Source of the DNA: Rostratula benghalensis
Lineage: Eukaryota > Chordata > Aves > Charadriiformes > Rostratulidae
Length of the DNA: 64,000 nt
Assembly: GCA_013399305.1 (NCBI GenBank)
Contig: VXAI01000192.1
Location: 1,493,401 to 1,557,400, forward strand
Direction: 5' to 3'
In this document: piece after piece, positions 15,501-27,425 of the stretch
Layout: the number at the start of each line of letters is the position of its first letter
Position numbering within the stretch: the first letter of the stretch is position 1
Position numbers and translations under genes: made by a program
The notes under the pieces: model-generated
What the model saw: the letters and a program-made list of their open reading frames with translations, nothing else
Told to the model about the DNA's origin: nothing
The model's database searches: none

Positions 15501-18472
15501 TAAATCATACAGCTATCTCTCACCCTTGTGCAAAACCCATGTTTTCCATAGCCTTGAAGTTTGGGGTTGGCTTGGCTCCTGATCTTTGTGGCCTATGCTC
15601 TTTTCTGTTTTGAATTACAGGGACAGCTGACCTGTGTTTGGGCTGTAGTAGTTCTGACCTAAAGAAGGCTTGCGTGAGGCTGCAGTACAAAATAAAAAAT
15701 GATAAAAGCAAGCTTTCCAGTGTGTTTCCCAAGTTTACTTTTGCCTATTGACTTTTTGTTTATTGCAGACTAGATAATGCATTGGTTGCTCCCAGGACAA
15801 AAATGACCCTGATTTGTAAACAGCGTGAGGTCTCCATGATGGACCTGCCAAGCAGGCTGGAGCCCAGACTCCATGTTGAGCATTAGTGCTGTGAAGCATT
15901 GGCTTTTTGACCATTTGCAATTTATTGTGCTGCCTGATGCTTCCCAGTCTCTTACAGAATGGAGAAATGCTACAAATATGATTGAATTGCTCCTTTTCTC
16001 TTCCCATGGGTCTCCTTTCCACTAGTAGGTTTGGTTTCTCCTCGACTGACTTGTTTCTAACTCAGATGAAGTTGGGGATGTCTGCCATGCCTTGCCCAAC
16101 TAAGCACTTGTCTGTCTTTGATGAACCCCACTGCAAGAGCCACAGCGGGAATGTAAGTGTGTTGAACTACAAAAAAGCACATGTTTTACAGCCTGCTGGA
16201 CAGTACTGATGCCACTTGGCTTCAACAGAGAGGGAATCCTGTTCCCTGCCAGTCCTAGGGATAATTTTCTAATCTATCCTCTTCATATGATTAGTCAACA
16301 CAGTGGCTTTCAATTATCTTGCAGTAGTATTGACACTTACACAGAAGTATGTATTTATATGGACAGAGAATATCAGATTACCCCTACGAAAACACATTTC
16401 TCCTTAAGGACAAAGTTAATTGAACAGCACTAGCAACTCTGCCTTCATAACTCTGCTACGTTAAGTGTTAATTATTCATATTGAAAAAGGCAGAAGCCAC
16501 CAGAACTACTCTAAAAACCTTTCTAGAGTAGTCCCTATAAACACTAATAAATGCTGACATTACTATCATAGGATGCACAGTGTCTCCATATAAAAACATA
16601 GACAGGAGATATGTTCAGGAGAGAGCTCAGGTGGCTTGAGTAAGGGATACAGAGACCAGTGCCTCTGAGCAGTGAACAGGTCTGAAGAGTTTCTGGCACT
16701 GACACTGCTTTCTCTGGAGAATATCTCTAATTGCTTCTCACCTGTGAGAGCTCTCTGGAGAGCTAGGGCATCTGCCAGACATTTTTTCAGTAACATCTTT
16801 TTGGCACACACGTCAAGTTCTTGGCTCAACCTCTACTACCTGGAATGAGTTTTTCTTACTGTATGCAGTGGAAGTGAGAAAGAAAAGGTTTATTTTGAGA
16901 TCAAACACCACATCTGGCTTGAAGCTCTTTTTTCTACAGACATCGGTATTGCCTAGATTTTTATGATGCACAAATGGCACTAGAAGGGTGATTTGTATAC
17001 AGGGGAGGATAAGCCCTCCCCCCCATTACTCCCCAGCAGTGGTTTGTTCTTGAGAAGATTTAGCATCTGTTAAAGAATGTGCTGCTCTTCATATGCATGG
17101 TAAATGGATGTTAGACCAGAGCCTTCCTTTCTGGTGGTGGCATCAAGCTGGATCAGAGTACTCTTCACTCCAGAGACATCCGTGCAATGCAGCAAGGCTC
17201 AAAGGAGTGCTGTGAAAATATCTCCAAATAAGGGAAAGAGGCAGCATGCAGGAGGGAAAGGAAAATCAGAGAGCTGACCACAGTCAGCAGAGAAAGGAGC
17301 ATCGTCCAGTACTCACAATGTACAGCTGTGGTTCTGATGCCCATGGCTAGCTCTTCATTACCACACACACTTGACTTGAAATCACAGTGTCAGCCCTCCA
17401 GGCTTCAGCTAGGAGTGCTTTGCTAGCTGAAGCCAAGAGAAATTTCCCCTTGAATCTGAATAGTGAAGTTTCTGGAAAAAAAATGGACTCTAAGAAGATG
17501 AAATTATATTGAATTCCACTAATAATTTTGGAAAGAAACCGTTGACAGGAATGTTCTGGTAATGTCAAAGCAATATTTTAAGTATATTTCTAATGAGATA
17601 CTGGGGTTTTTTTTTTTATTTTTTTCTTTTTTAATGCCTCCAGCTGGCATTGAGACTTCCAGTTTTGAAGTTTGGAAAAAAAATATATTTGTTTTTAAAC
17701 AACTGGTCAATTCAGAAGGTTTCAGTTTGAGCTTAGCATGGTAGAATCCACTACTCTGTTCTGGTTAATTTTCACCAGTAAATCAGAACAAAGTTATTTA
17801 CTCTCCTCCAGTGCTGACAGTGTTCTCAGCCTACTTCAGATGGAAAAACATTCTACAACAATTTTTACCTCCTTCCCAGCACCATTCTGACTGCCTGTGC
17901 TCTGTAGGGACTGTACATGGTTGGCTTCTAAGTCCACTGGCAGTGGGAGACCAAGGAAAGTAACTTGCAAAATGGATGTCTTGGAAGAAAAGCTGTTGGT
18001 TACACAGAAAGCAGAACCTTCACCACTGCAGGCTGGGTCGGGTCAGTTGATTTGTAGCGCTTAACTGCAATTCATCGTTCCCTTGCTTTCTGCCTAATAC
18101 TGTTTAAAAATTCTGTTCTCTAAAGATGTGTGCTTTTTAGGAGTGCTCATCTGGAGGACTCTTCTGCTGTTCCCAGTTGTCTAAGGCTTTGTGAAGTTTT
18201 TAATAAAATGGGACAATAGGAACAGATCCGTGGAAGTATATGTTGCTACCCATATTACTAAAATTAAAGCACGTCTGGTTCTTTTCTGCTAGGGCAAATG
18301 CCATTCCTGGGGATTCAAAGACTATTAGGATGGTTATGTTTTTCTCCAACTTCTATTTTACAGGTCTGTTCTCTGGAAGTATCCTTTATTTTTCACTGAA
18401 TGTATTTTTTTCTCACCTAGATGAACAACATGGCTGTCAGCAAGGCAAATCACCATAATTCACTAACTTAAA

Positions 18473-18481
18473 TGCTAATGC

Positions 18482-18512
<31 letters not shown>
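18473..18512. repeat. (TAA)n microsatellite
   Basis: About eleven uninterrupted TAA units (18482-18512), preceded by two imperfect TGCTAA units. Simple sequence repeat in gene-free DNA. Confidence 0.97.
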
Positions 18513-21500
18513 CAGCTTTTCTATAATCTCTTCTGGCCAAACTTTTCTTAACATAATGGTACATAATTGAAAATGACTGAACAGATAAGAAGCAAATTAA
18601 GGCTAGAATCTGTGAAGGAGTCAAGTGCTTTTATAGTGGGCAACATTGGTATATAGCAGATGCCCTAGGCAGTGGAACTGGAGCATCCACTGCTGTTTGG
18701 CTCTTATTGCTGTAAGCAGATTTGCTGTTTGATGCTTCATCCACAGCAGAGCCCTTGCTGAAGAGAAGATATTTCTTGTGTGCCATTTATTTTCCTTATA
18801 AAAGACAAAGCAATTGCTTCTCCAGTGCTGCTGACAACAGGTAATGCACGTACTCAGGCTAAGCTGGCATACTTGCTTTGGTACCTGTTCTCCCCTCCCT
18901 AATTTTCTCTTTCGGGGACTAGTTATTTATAGCCTGCACTCTCTCTGACACTCAGGGACCTAACTTTAAAAATAGTAATGCATTAGAGAGGATTTTTCCA
19001 ACTAATTTAAATACTTTTATTTATAGTGCTTTGTGGCAAATGTTTACCCTGACTGACTCCCCTTGCAAGCACTTTTGATTTCACCAGGCTGTCTTAGGGT
19101 GTAAGGTTCTAATCCTGAAAACCTATGTGGATTTTTTTCTAAGGGGTTTGGTGGCCCTGCTTGCAGTATTCGCTGATGTAATCCCTCTTAGTCTTTGAAT
19201 GAGAGGAGGACCCTTCTTGGTGTTGGATGAGAGAAAAGAGTTGCTTTCCTTTAATTTCCACTTTCAGTTACAGCTTTTAAACGCTCTGAACATTGTCTAT
19301 AGCTTTCACCCCTGATGTTTCCTCTGTAGGAATTGTAATGAGTAGAGAAAAGGGAGATGTGCAGGCTACAAGCTCTGTGGTAGGTCTTGGATTTGTTTAT
19401 ATTTGGCAAATATTTGGCGCACTGTGAAGATAAATCAGTAAAGTCATCCCAGTATTTCCAGCTCTGTGAATTCTAAACCCCGATGCATAAAATAAGTGAC
19501 AAAAGTAAACAGTGTGTGATGTTTCCGTAGCTTCTCTGTACATCTTATTATAATTTCCTCATTGTATTCAACAGTGCTTAGGAATAGTGTTCAAAGTCTC
19601 TTATATACTGTAGCAAATAGAACATGGAGCGTCACAGCTCTGCAGGGCTTGTACGTGCAGCTAGAACAAGTATTTTCCAGGTTTATTCCTCAGCCATGAA
19701 GCCCAGAAACCACTGTTTCTCTCTTGTCTCTTTTAAATGATACTGAAGGCTCTCTCCAAACTCCTTGACTCCTTGAGCTGGAGATTCAAAAAGGACCCCA
19801 AATAGTGCTAGATACGCAACGCAAGTTGTAGCAGCAAAAATGGGAATGACTTCTCTCATGTTAAGGGCTGTTTTCTTCCCAGGCTGGTGTAAGTGGAAAC
19901 TATCTATCTTGGTTAACTCTCCCAATTTACTAACCCCCTAGTGACCTTCAACTTCCGTAACAAAAAATCTGGACTGAAATAGCAGCAGTGGAGAATTTCC
20001 AGATGTCATCCCTGTTCTCAGTGTGCACATGGTATTTAACAGTTTGATCAATTTACCCCATCTCACTGGTAACTTAACCATATCTAATAATGTGATTTGC
20101 CTAAGTTTGTTGGCATAAGGAATAATTTATTCTATCTCACCACCAATTTGTCTATGAACCTCTATTTCTACAGTGATAAAGATGCTTCTATCACTTAGTG
20201 CAGCGCGTTAAGAAGAAACCTCCCATCACATAACAAAAATTGAGCATCTGTCAGATTTAAGTAATTATCTAATTTCATTTAAATTGAATGGTATATGTAC
20301 CACACTCCAGTGAAATATAATGATCAAAATCTTCTGCTGGTATTAAACAGTATCCTTCTTTTTAAACTGTAAGATGATTACAAACCACAACACAATGATG
20401 TCTAGAGGTAACCACACCAGCTAAAGAGCAGTACAGTCATTTTAGCATGGGCCTATGCTCAAGTGAATAGACAGCCCCTTTCTCAGCAAGGTTAATTACC
20501 AACAACCCCTGCCCCCAAAAGCTACCATATTGCTCCCAGTGCTGGAGCAGACTCATTTTTAGCCCAAGGGGATCTGTGCCAGTGATGCATCACACACTAT
20601 GGAAATACTCAAAAAGGAAGATGAACTGTTTTTTCATGCCTGAGAATGACCCATTTTTGCATTTGACTTGTTTCCCCCCTCCACTTGCTCTTCTCCCTTT
20701 CTTCTCCCATCTACAAGCAACCACATATGCTACCATTACCTCCTTTTTACCTAAATCACGGCAAACCCATCATTCCTAGCAAATGCCTGACTGCTGTGAA
20801 TGGCCAGTTTGAATTGCAACATAGCCTATTTTTTCTGGTTCAACAGTGCCCTTACAAGCAAAACCTCTCCCTGTAAGAACAAGAAGGCATTTATGGTGCT
20901 TTTACCCAGAGTATTCCCCACATTCTTGGAGTCTTGTGGCAGACACCAACAGGCGCATCACCACAACTGTATAAGACAGGGTAGTTATCCTACATTACAG
21001 ATGTAAAACTGAGAAGAAAAAACTTGGACTCACAGAGGTATGTAGGTACCTATGCCTTGCATCTAAATCAAAGGGATAATGCTGTCTCTACATACCTGTG
21101 TAAATCTGGAGATGGGGGAATTTTGTGAGGACATGTTGAACTGCATGGAGTAGCAGCAATTGGAAATGGTATTTCCCAGGAACTGGATGAGCATATTTGT
21201 TAGTGCTTAGTGAGTCCAGTGAAATTGCTTCTTACACTGGGAGAAACTGCTGAATATAAAAGACAGGAGCCAATTCCCTTTCTGAGGCAACGAAGGTTGC
21301 AGGTTTGCCGGCCAGTGTCTGTGGAGCAACACAACTCCCTACATGTGATTTGGAGTGAACCAATCTATCTCTCTCTGCCAGTGGATTATTCTTTCGCTTC
21401 TTTTTATTTCATATGCTAGGAATTTCCCTCCTCCAAGTCTGATATAGCAAACTCTACTCTTATGCAAGTATCTCCTTCCTTGTCTCATCTGAGAAGGTGG

Positions 21501-23119
21501 TCACTGTCAAGTAGACAGTTGTGATAAAGCAGCAGGTAGTTGATCTGTCATGGATAAATGCGGATGACATTTTGCCCAGCTATGCCATATTCTGTGGCTT
21601 TGTAAACTTGTTTGGGGACCAGCCTGTGTTCCCCCCATGAGCAGTTGCAGAGGATTCATGTGTCTCTGCACAGTGCAATGGACATCTAAGCAGACCTTTT
21701 GCAGGAGATGGGGAATTCAAATTGAGGTCTTGAAACAGCAAAAATTGTTATTAATTTATTTTCCCTTTTTCATTATTCATTCCTACAGATATTAGGCCTA
21801 GAGATTTCTTCCTGTAACCTCAAAAATACTGTAGCGTGAAGCAAGAAGTGTTGCTGGGTTGGTATGTGTTTTAAGGTATCAAGGGCAGGTTGTGAGGGTC
21901 CTGCAGTAGAGTGGGAGACTGTTTGAAAATTAACCATCCCACTTCAACCACCAAACTACTGAAACCTTGAGTGCTGACCTTTCAGAATAAGTGCCAATCT
22001 TCCTTCTGCTACCAGAAGGATGCAGAGTTATTAAAATAAAGAAAAAAGAGCAAAATCCTGAGAGAACTAGCCTTCCCTGTATTGAATATGCCCTTACTCT
22101 GTTAAGTCATTGACTTCCAGGGAACCACCTCTGAAGAGTTTCAGGGGAGTGCCATGCCATCTCAAGAGCTGTTAAGCTTTTTCTTTCTTGCTACACACTA
22201 TTATGGTGGGGGAAAAAGCCCCCACAACTTTTTTCTGAGATTTTTTAAAAAAGGAAGTGCATGGAAATACTTTGTTTCTGAAATTCTAGTAACAACAGCA
22301 ATATCAAAATTGTCTAGTCTGCTTTTGGTGTTTTCTTGGATGACAGTTTTGTGCAGTGGAGGGGTTTTCAGCTGAGAAATCTGTCATGGTTATAAAATTA
22401 ATTGAGGTGGAATGAAAATAAGAGGATGTCACAGGACATGGTATAAGCCAACAAATGGAATATGTAGCTAATGTGTCCAAGTGTTCAAGCACTAAATTAG
22501 TTGTGCATGATAATGCTGTTGTTATTTCATGGTCTTCACACAGACACTTCTGCTAACTCAGGGCCATGGTCCTCCTTTTGCTATGTTAACACAGCTTCTG
22601 AATTAGGAAGGTCTTTGCAAATCAAAGAAATTTAAATAGTTATGATCACTTGTCTCAGCTGAATCAATTCGTCCTCTGGTGACAGAACACCCCAGTTCTC
22701 CAGTCTGTCTCAGAGTCTTCTAGAACAGACATTGACTTTCTGCCACTCAAACACAAGTAGGAAAAAAACCCCCAACCTGAAGCCCCACCTACATCGAAAG
22801 TCTCATGACTAAATTATGAATCAAAGCAGGGCACACGGCCATTTTCCCTTCTGTGATGCTAAAACATCTGATATTACAAAGGCTCAGACACGTGTGTGTG
22901 TGTCCATATACAATTATATGTATGGCTACTGGGTGAAAAGAGCAGAGTCAGGGTACTTAATGTAGCAATGATCAATTTTTGGTGACTTTCTTAAATGGTG
23001 GAGTTTAAGCTGATTTTTTAAATTTCTGTGAAGGAGGCTTAGGATGCCTGGCTACGTTACCCATCCTATCACTGTTCTAAGCTCAGATACATACAACATC
23101 TTGGGAAAAAAATATGCAA

Positions 23120-23180
23120 GCATTTTTAATTTTTTTTCCCATTTTTTCCCCTTTTTTTTCCTTTTTTAATTTTTTCCCCT
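23120..23180. repeat. Pyrimidine-rich low-complexity tract
   Basis: Runs of T with CCC and CCCC interruptions, about 60 bp. No gene nearby on the plus strand for which it could be a splice acceptor tract. Confidence 0.85.
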
Positions 23181-24403
23181 ACAAGTCAGTCTGTATCAAG
23201 CTTGTTCCAGTCCTGAAACACAGACGACATTCTCTGTGACAAGCCCTGGAAGGAAACTGCACACTGTTTATTTTGGCAGTCCTTAAACTCTTAAAGTGAT
23301 TATTTCTAGGGAATTATGACATATGGTATACTTCCCTCAGTTAGGAAATGAGTTGACCTGGGACATACTGCCTCGCTGACCAAAACCAATCCTTTATCTT
23401 CTGCAAATATGAAAAGATGCCAATGGGATTCTAGAGCAGCAGGGTCTGCAATATGCTTTGCAAAGTATCACATGAGAAGGAAAGGGAAAAGAGAAATGAG
23501 ACAATTAACAATGAGTTAATATGTGTTGAAGCATCTAATAAAAATAACAGTCAGAGCAGCAGGGCACAGTATTGGAGGAAAGGATGAAAAAAAAAATGAC
23601 TGTGGAGTTAGTACTTTAATTCTTTTAGTGAAAGAGGCAGCTCCAGCGTGGTACATCCTTGAGATCACAGAGCATCTTGAAGAGTGGTAGTTAGAAACAC
23701 AGTAAAAAGACACAGAAGTACGCGCAGTGAAAAGGCAGATTTATTTACTAGTAATACTGTACAGAGAAAAAAAAAGAGAGAAGCCACAGTTACAGCATGG
23801 CTGTTGCTGGCAGTGTTCTTGGTTTTTTATTTTTGTGTAGGTTTTTTTTTTTTTTGTACTTATTTTTTTTAATCTGAAGAAAAAAACATAACAGTCAAAA
23901 AAGTACACTTCAGGTTACAAAGTACAGCAGCTATCCCCAGCAGTTCTAATCCAGTGTTAGCACAGCAGTTTTTCCCCAGCAAAATGGGATTTTATTTACA
24001 TTAGCTCACAAAGAAAGTGGGAGACTAAAGCGTAAAAAAAATCTCAACCACAACCTACATTCACCATAAAAGCTGCATTTTACACAACATTTTCTTCAAC
24101 CCCTATAAAAAGTCATTCATCTATGGAGTGAACGTAGTCGGGAGGGCAGGAAGCCTTCAGAGATGTGTTCTTTGTCTTTGTCCTCACCTGCTCTTCCTTG
24201 ACTACCTTTGCTGCACTCAGAATCATTGGCCACTGGAAAAGCAAAAAGCTTTCAAATGGATTTATCTCCTGTGTCTGCTGCTAAGCGGCACCTTCATTCA
24301 TACTTGCAAAATAACAGGGACAAAATTTGAGCCCGTCATCAGTAAAGCACCTTAATCATAAATACTGGCTGATGTTAACGTATCCTCAAGGCTATCCTTA
24401 ACC

Positions 24404-24490
24404 AGCAAGGTGCTTAAGTATGTGTTAGACTTTAAGCAAATCCTTAAAATTAGTGGAGCTTAAGCACAGCCTTCAATTGGGACTTTAAAT
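24404..24490. repeat. Ancient amniote repeat remnant (CR1-L3-like)
   Basis: The stretch AAGGTGCTTAAGTATGTGTT followed by ACTTTAAGCA and GGAGCTTAAGCACAGC resembles the TTAAGCAC / GTGCTTAA palindromic repeats common in turtle, crocodile and bird genomes. I recognise it from general memory, not from an alignment, so the family name is tentative. Confidence 0.45.
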
Positions 24491-25680
24491 GGTTGCAACA
24501 AAACCTTCTTTATTTTTGAGTTTGCAACTTTCTGACCAACACATTAACTTGGAGGGGCACTGCTAGCTTCCTGGCAGCTAATTTTACTGAGAATGCTGCT
24601 ACATGCTGGATCAGTCTGTGAGGAAGTTCACATTTTCTCCTGGCTCCTGTACCCTGACAGTAGCAACTTGACAATTAGGGGGTAGCTTGCCTTCTGCTCC
24701 TGTAAATGGTATCTGGATGGTGGTATTTTATGCACTTGGTCATATCTGGCTCATGCTGGCTTGGGAGGCTTAGTGTGCTCCCACAGGAATGGGAACAGAG
24801 ATTGCAGATTTTAGTAGAACCTGCTGTTTGGGCAACCCATGGGTTGCCAAATGAACAGATAGGAAGAGTGCTCCTCTGGTATCAAATTTGCCCTAGAAAT
24901 CTAGGAAAATGCAGGAAGATGTCCAAATGACGAGGACAGGATACTGTCACTTCTCTTTATTTGGGACTCATGCCAACAGGCCTGAGATGGGATTTGTAAC
25001 TCCAGTCTTACCTTCCTTCCCCCTGTCTTTGCTCATCAGAGACCACAAAATGGGAAGCGGAGAGAGAGGGGAGGAAAGGAGCAACTGATCAATGTTGTCC
25101 AGAATGAGAGCAAGTTCAGAGACAGGCAGAGTCTGGAGTGGAGGCATGCAGAGGAAAAAATTTGGAAGAGAAACTTACACTGACTCTTTTATGTTCTTGC
25201 TTTTGTGCAGGTGTGAAATTCACCCCCACCCTTTCCAGGCACAGGGGGTGTTTGTCTGCTTTCAAACACAGTCAGCAAGGAGACCATGCTCTAAATTCCT
25301 CTCTACAGAAAAAGTGCACCAGTTTCACAACACCATTTAAAAATCTATCTAATTAAAGGAACAAGAAGACACAGTTAAAGCAGCATAAGCCTTGCTTGTA
25401 GCATATTGTTTAAAGACCCTATTAGGATTTGTGCATGTCCTTAAATTTAATTTTTCTGAGTCAACCCATTAAACTTAAAAGGGCTGCTTGGGTGCTTCAT
25501 TTTATGCTCTTGGGCAAGTATTTAGGTTTTGCAGATCTACTGAACAGATAGGCAGGATCTAAATTCAAATATGATCACGAACATACCAATGCTAGTTAAA
25601 AATGTACAAATATGCCCAAGCTGGTGGTCTTGAATTACTTAGCTAATTGTGGAAAATTAATTCAGGTTGGAGTTGCTTGG

Positions 25681-25740
25681 GTGTTGTGGTTTTTTTGGTG
25701 GTTTTTTTTTTTTTGTTGTTGTGGTGTGTGTTTTTTCCCC
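25681..25740. repeat. GT/T-rich low-complexity tract
   Basis: GTGTTGTGG, T7, GGTGG, T14, GTTGTTGTGGTGTGTG and a T run. Simple sequence only. Confidence 0.85.
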
Positions 25741-27339
25741 AATTTATAAAGTAGATTAATTATTAAAAGAAAACCCTAAATCCTTCTTTGAGAAGAACTT
25801 GGGAAATAGTTGCAGGAAAGCTTTGCAATACAGTAACAGTAAACCCCCTCAAAATAAGAGAAGCTTTTGCAAACTGGAGGAAAGGACTCAGAATTCTTCA
25901 CAGGTTTGCCCTTAAGTGGCCTATTCTTAATCTGCTAAGTGGAACCACCACAGTAAAAAAGCTATATATTTTGCAGGACTCTTTGAACCCATGAGGAAAA
26001 AGGCTCAGTTTTATAGTGCTTTGATTTTAAATACAAGTGGGACATTTTTAAGAACTTCATGCACCCTTGTCACTATTTACAACTAGGTTATCATTATAAG
26101 TTTATATTACAAGTTGGATTTATATTCTCTTTGGACTAGATGACAACCCATTTATATTCTAAACTTAATAAATTCAGCCTTTTTATACAACTTACTCTTT
26201 TACATAAAAAAATTACCATCCATTTTTGTTGGATATTGTCATAGCCTGTGACCTCTGATTAAGCTCAGAACTAAAGTTTACTCTTGCACCCCATTAGGCT
26301 CATAAAACAATCTGAGCAAATAGACAGAGAAAACTGGTTGAAACTGAATGAGCTTAGGAAAAATAAAGACGCCACGCCTTAGCCTGTGGGAAAATCCTCT
26401 ATTTCATCTAAATGATTTTGTTCTACTCCTTCCAGTGGCACCATCCCTTGCATTTAAAATCTCATACTTGATAAAATATCACAAAGTGAAAAAAACCATA
26501 TAGTTCTCCTATTTAGCCATACCTCTCTACTGAATGTAGTTAGCTGTTACCTACCATGTTGGCTTTCTAGATAAAGAAGTTTGTCTAGCTGTAGCAAGCA
26601 TAGGTACACCTTTTTCTGTGAAATAAATTCACTTATTTAGCTGTGTTCATAGCAGGTATATTGTATTCTACTTTTCTAAATTTACTTTTTAAAAACTGTT
26701 GTGATCCTGCTTCCTGGAGAAAATTGTGGTTAGGTCTAAAAAAGATCCCAAGAAGCTGGGCATTGTCATAAACACACAAAAAAGTTTAAAGACTCAATGT
26801 CATGGGTAGGATGATATTGAGAAACTCAATTCCCATTTAGGGTTTGTATCTCATTACAAAAATATTTATTCCTTAAAAAAATACACAAATGTAAAATACT
26901 ACATTTTCTATTATATCCCCACTTGCTTTCCAAGTATGCCATTTGGATGTCAGACTGAATCAAAAGGTATTCTTACCTTTTATTTCTCTAGCAACACTGT
27001 ATGCTATCTTTCTGCTCTGATTAATTTGTTGTATCTCCATAATTTTAATCAGTAGTGAGCCTAGGTAGAACAGCAGGGGACTAATATATTAGCTGTCAGG
27101 GAAGTCCCACTTAATATTTGCTCATGAATACCACTGAATACTTTGGTAGCAATGCTGCCTTGGGACCTGATCTCACCAAGGTGCTAAGCACCGTTTAATT
27201 TTTTATTTTTCTCAGCAGAAGTACCAATGCTCAGAGTTAACCTCTAGGATTACACCACCCTGGCCAAACTCAGCAGTGCATAAAATAGGTACAGGTTCAC
27301 ACATAACACCCAAACTACATCCTGCGTTAATCATTCATG

Positions 27340-27425
27340 CCCTGATCTTGCAGAAACCTACACACATTCCTCCTGTGAGTAGTCCTGTTGACTGAAACGG
27401 GTCTACTCACAGGAGAATTAAGTGT
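27340..27425. repeat. Ancient amniote repeat remnant with hairpin
   Basis: CCTGATCTTGCAGAAACCTA and the pair CTCCTGTGAGTAG / CTACTCACAGGAG (27370-27382 and 27403-27415) match the style of old archosaur repeats built around 'agtcccattgacttcaatgggact'. The arms are perfect 13-bp inverted repeats with a 20-nt loop. Confidence 0.55.

Larger units (their letters stand above)
1..23700. other. Gene-free AT-rich DNA
   Basis: Only short random open frames occur here, none over about 110 codons, and none resembles a known protein or has matching splice borders. Apart from the simple repeats listed separately and possible very old repeat traces (near 11360-11420, 14610-14670 and 20980-21050), I see nothing. 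If the PALM2-AKAP2 order of mammals holds, this is the DNA between the PALM2 CaaX exon and AKAP2, and hence intron of any read-through transcript. Confidence 0.65.
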
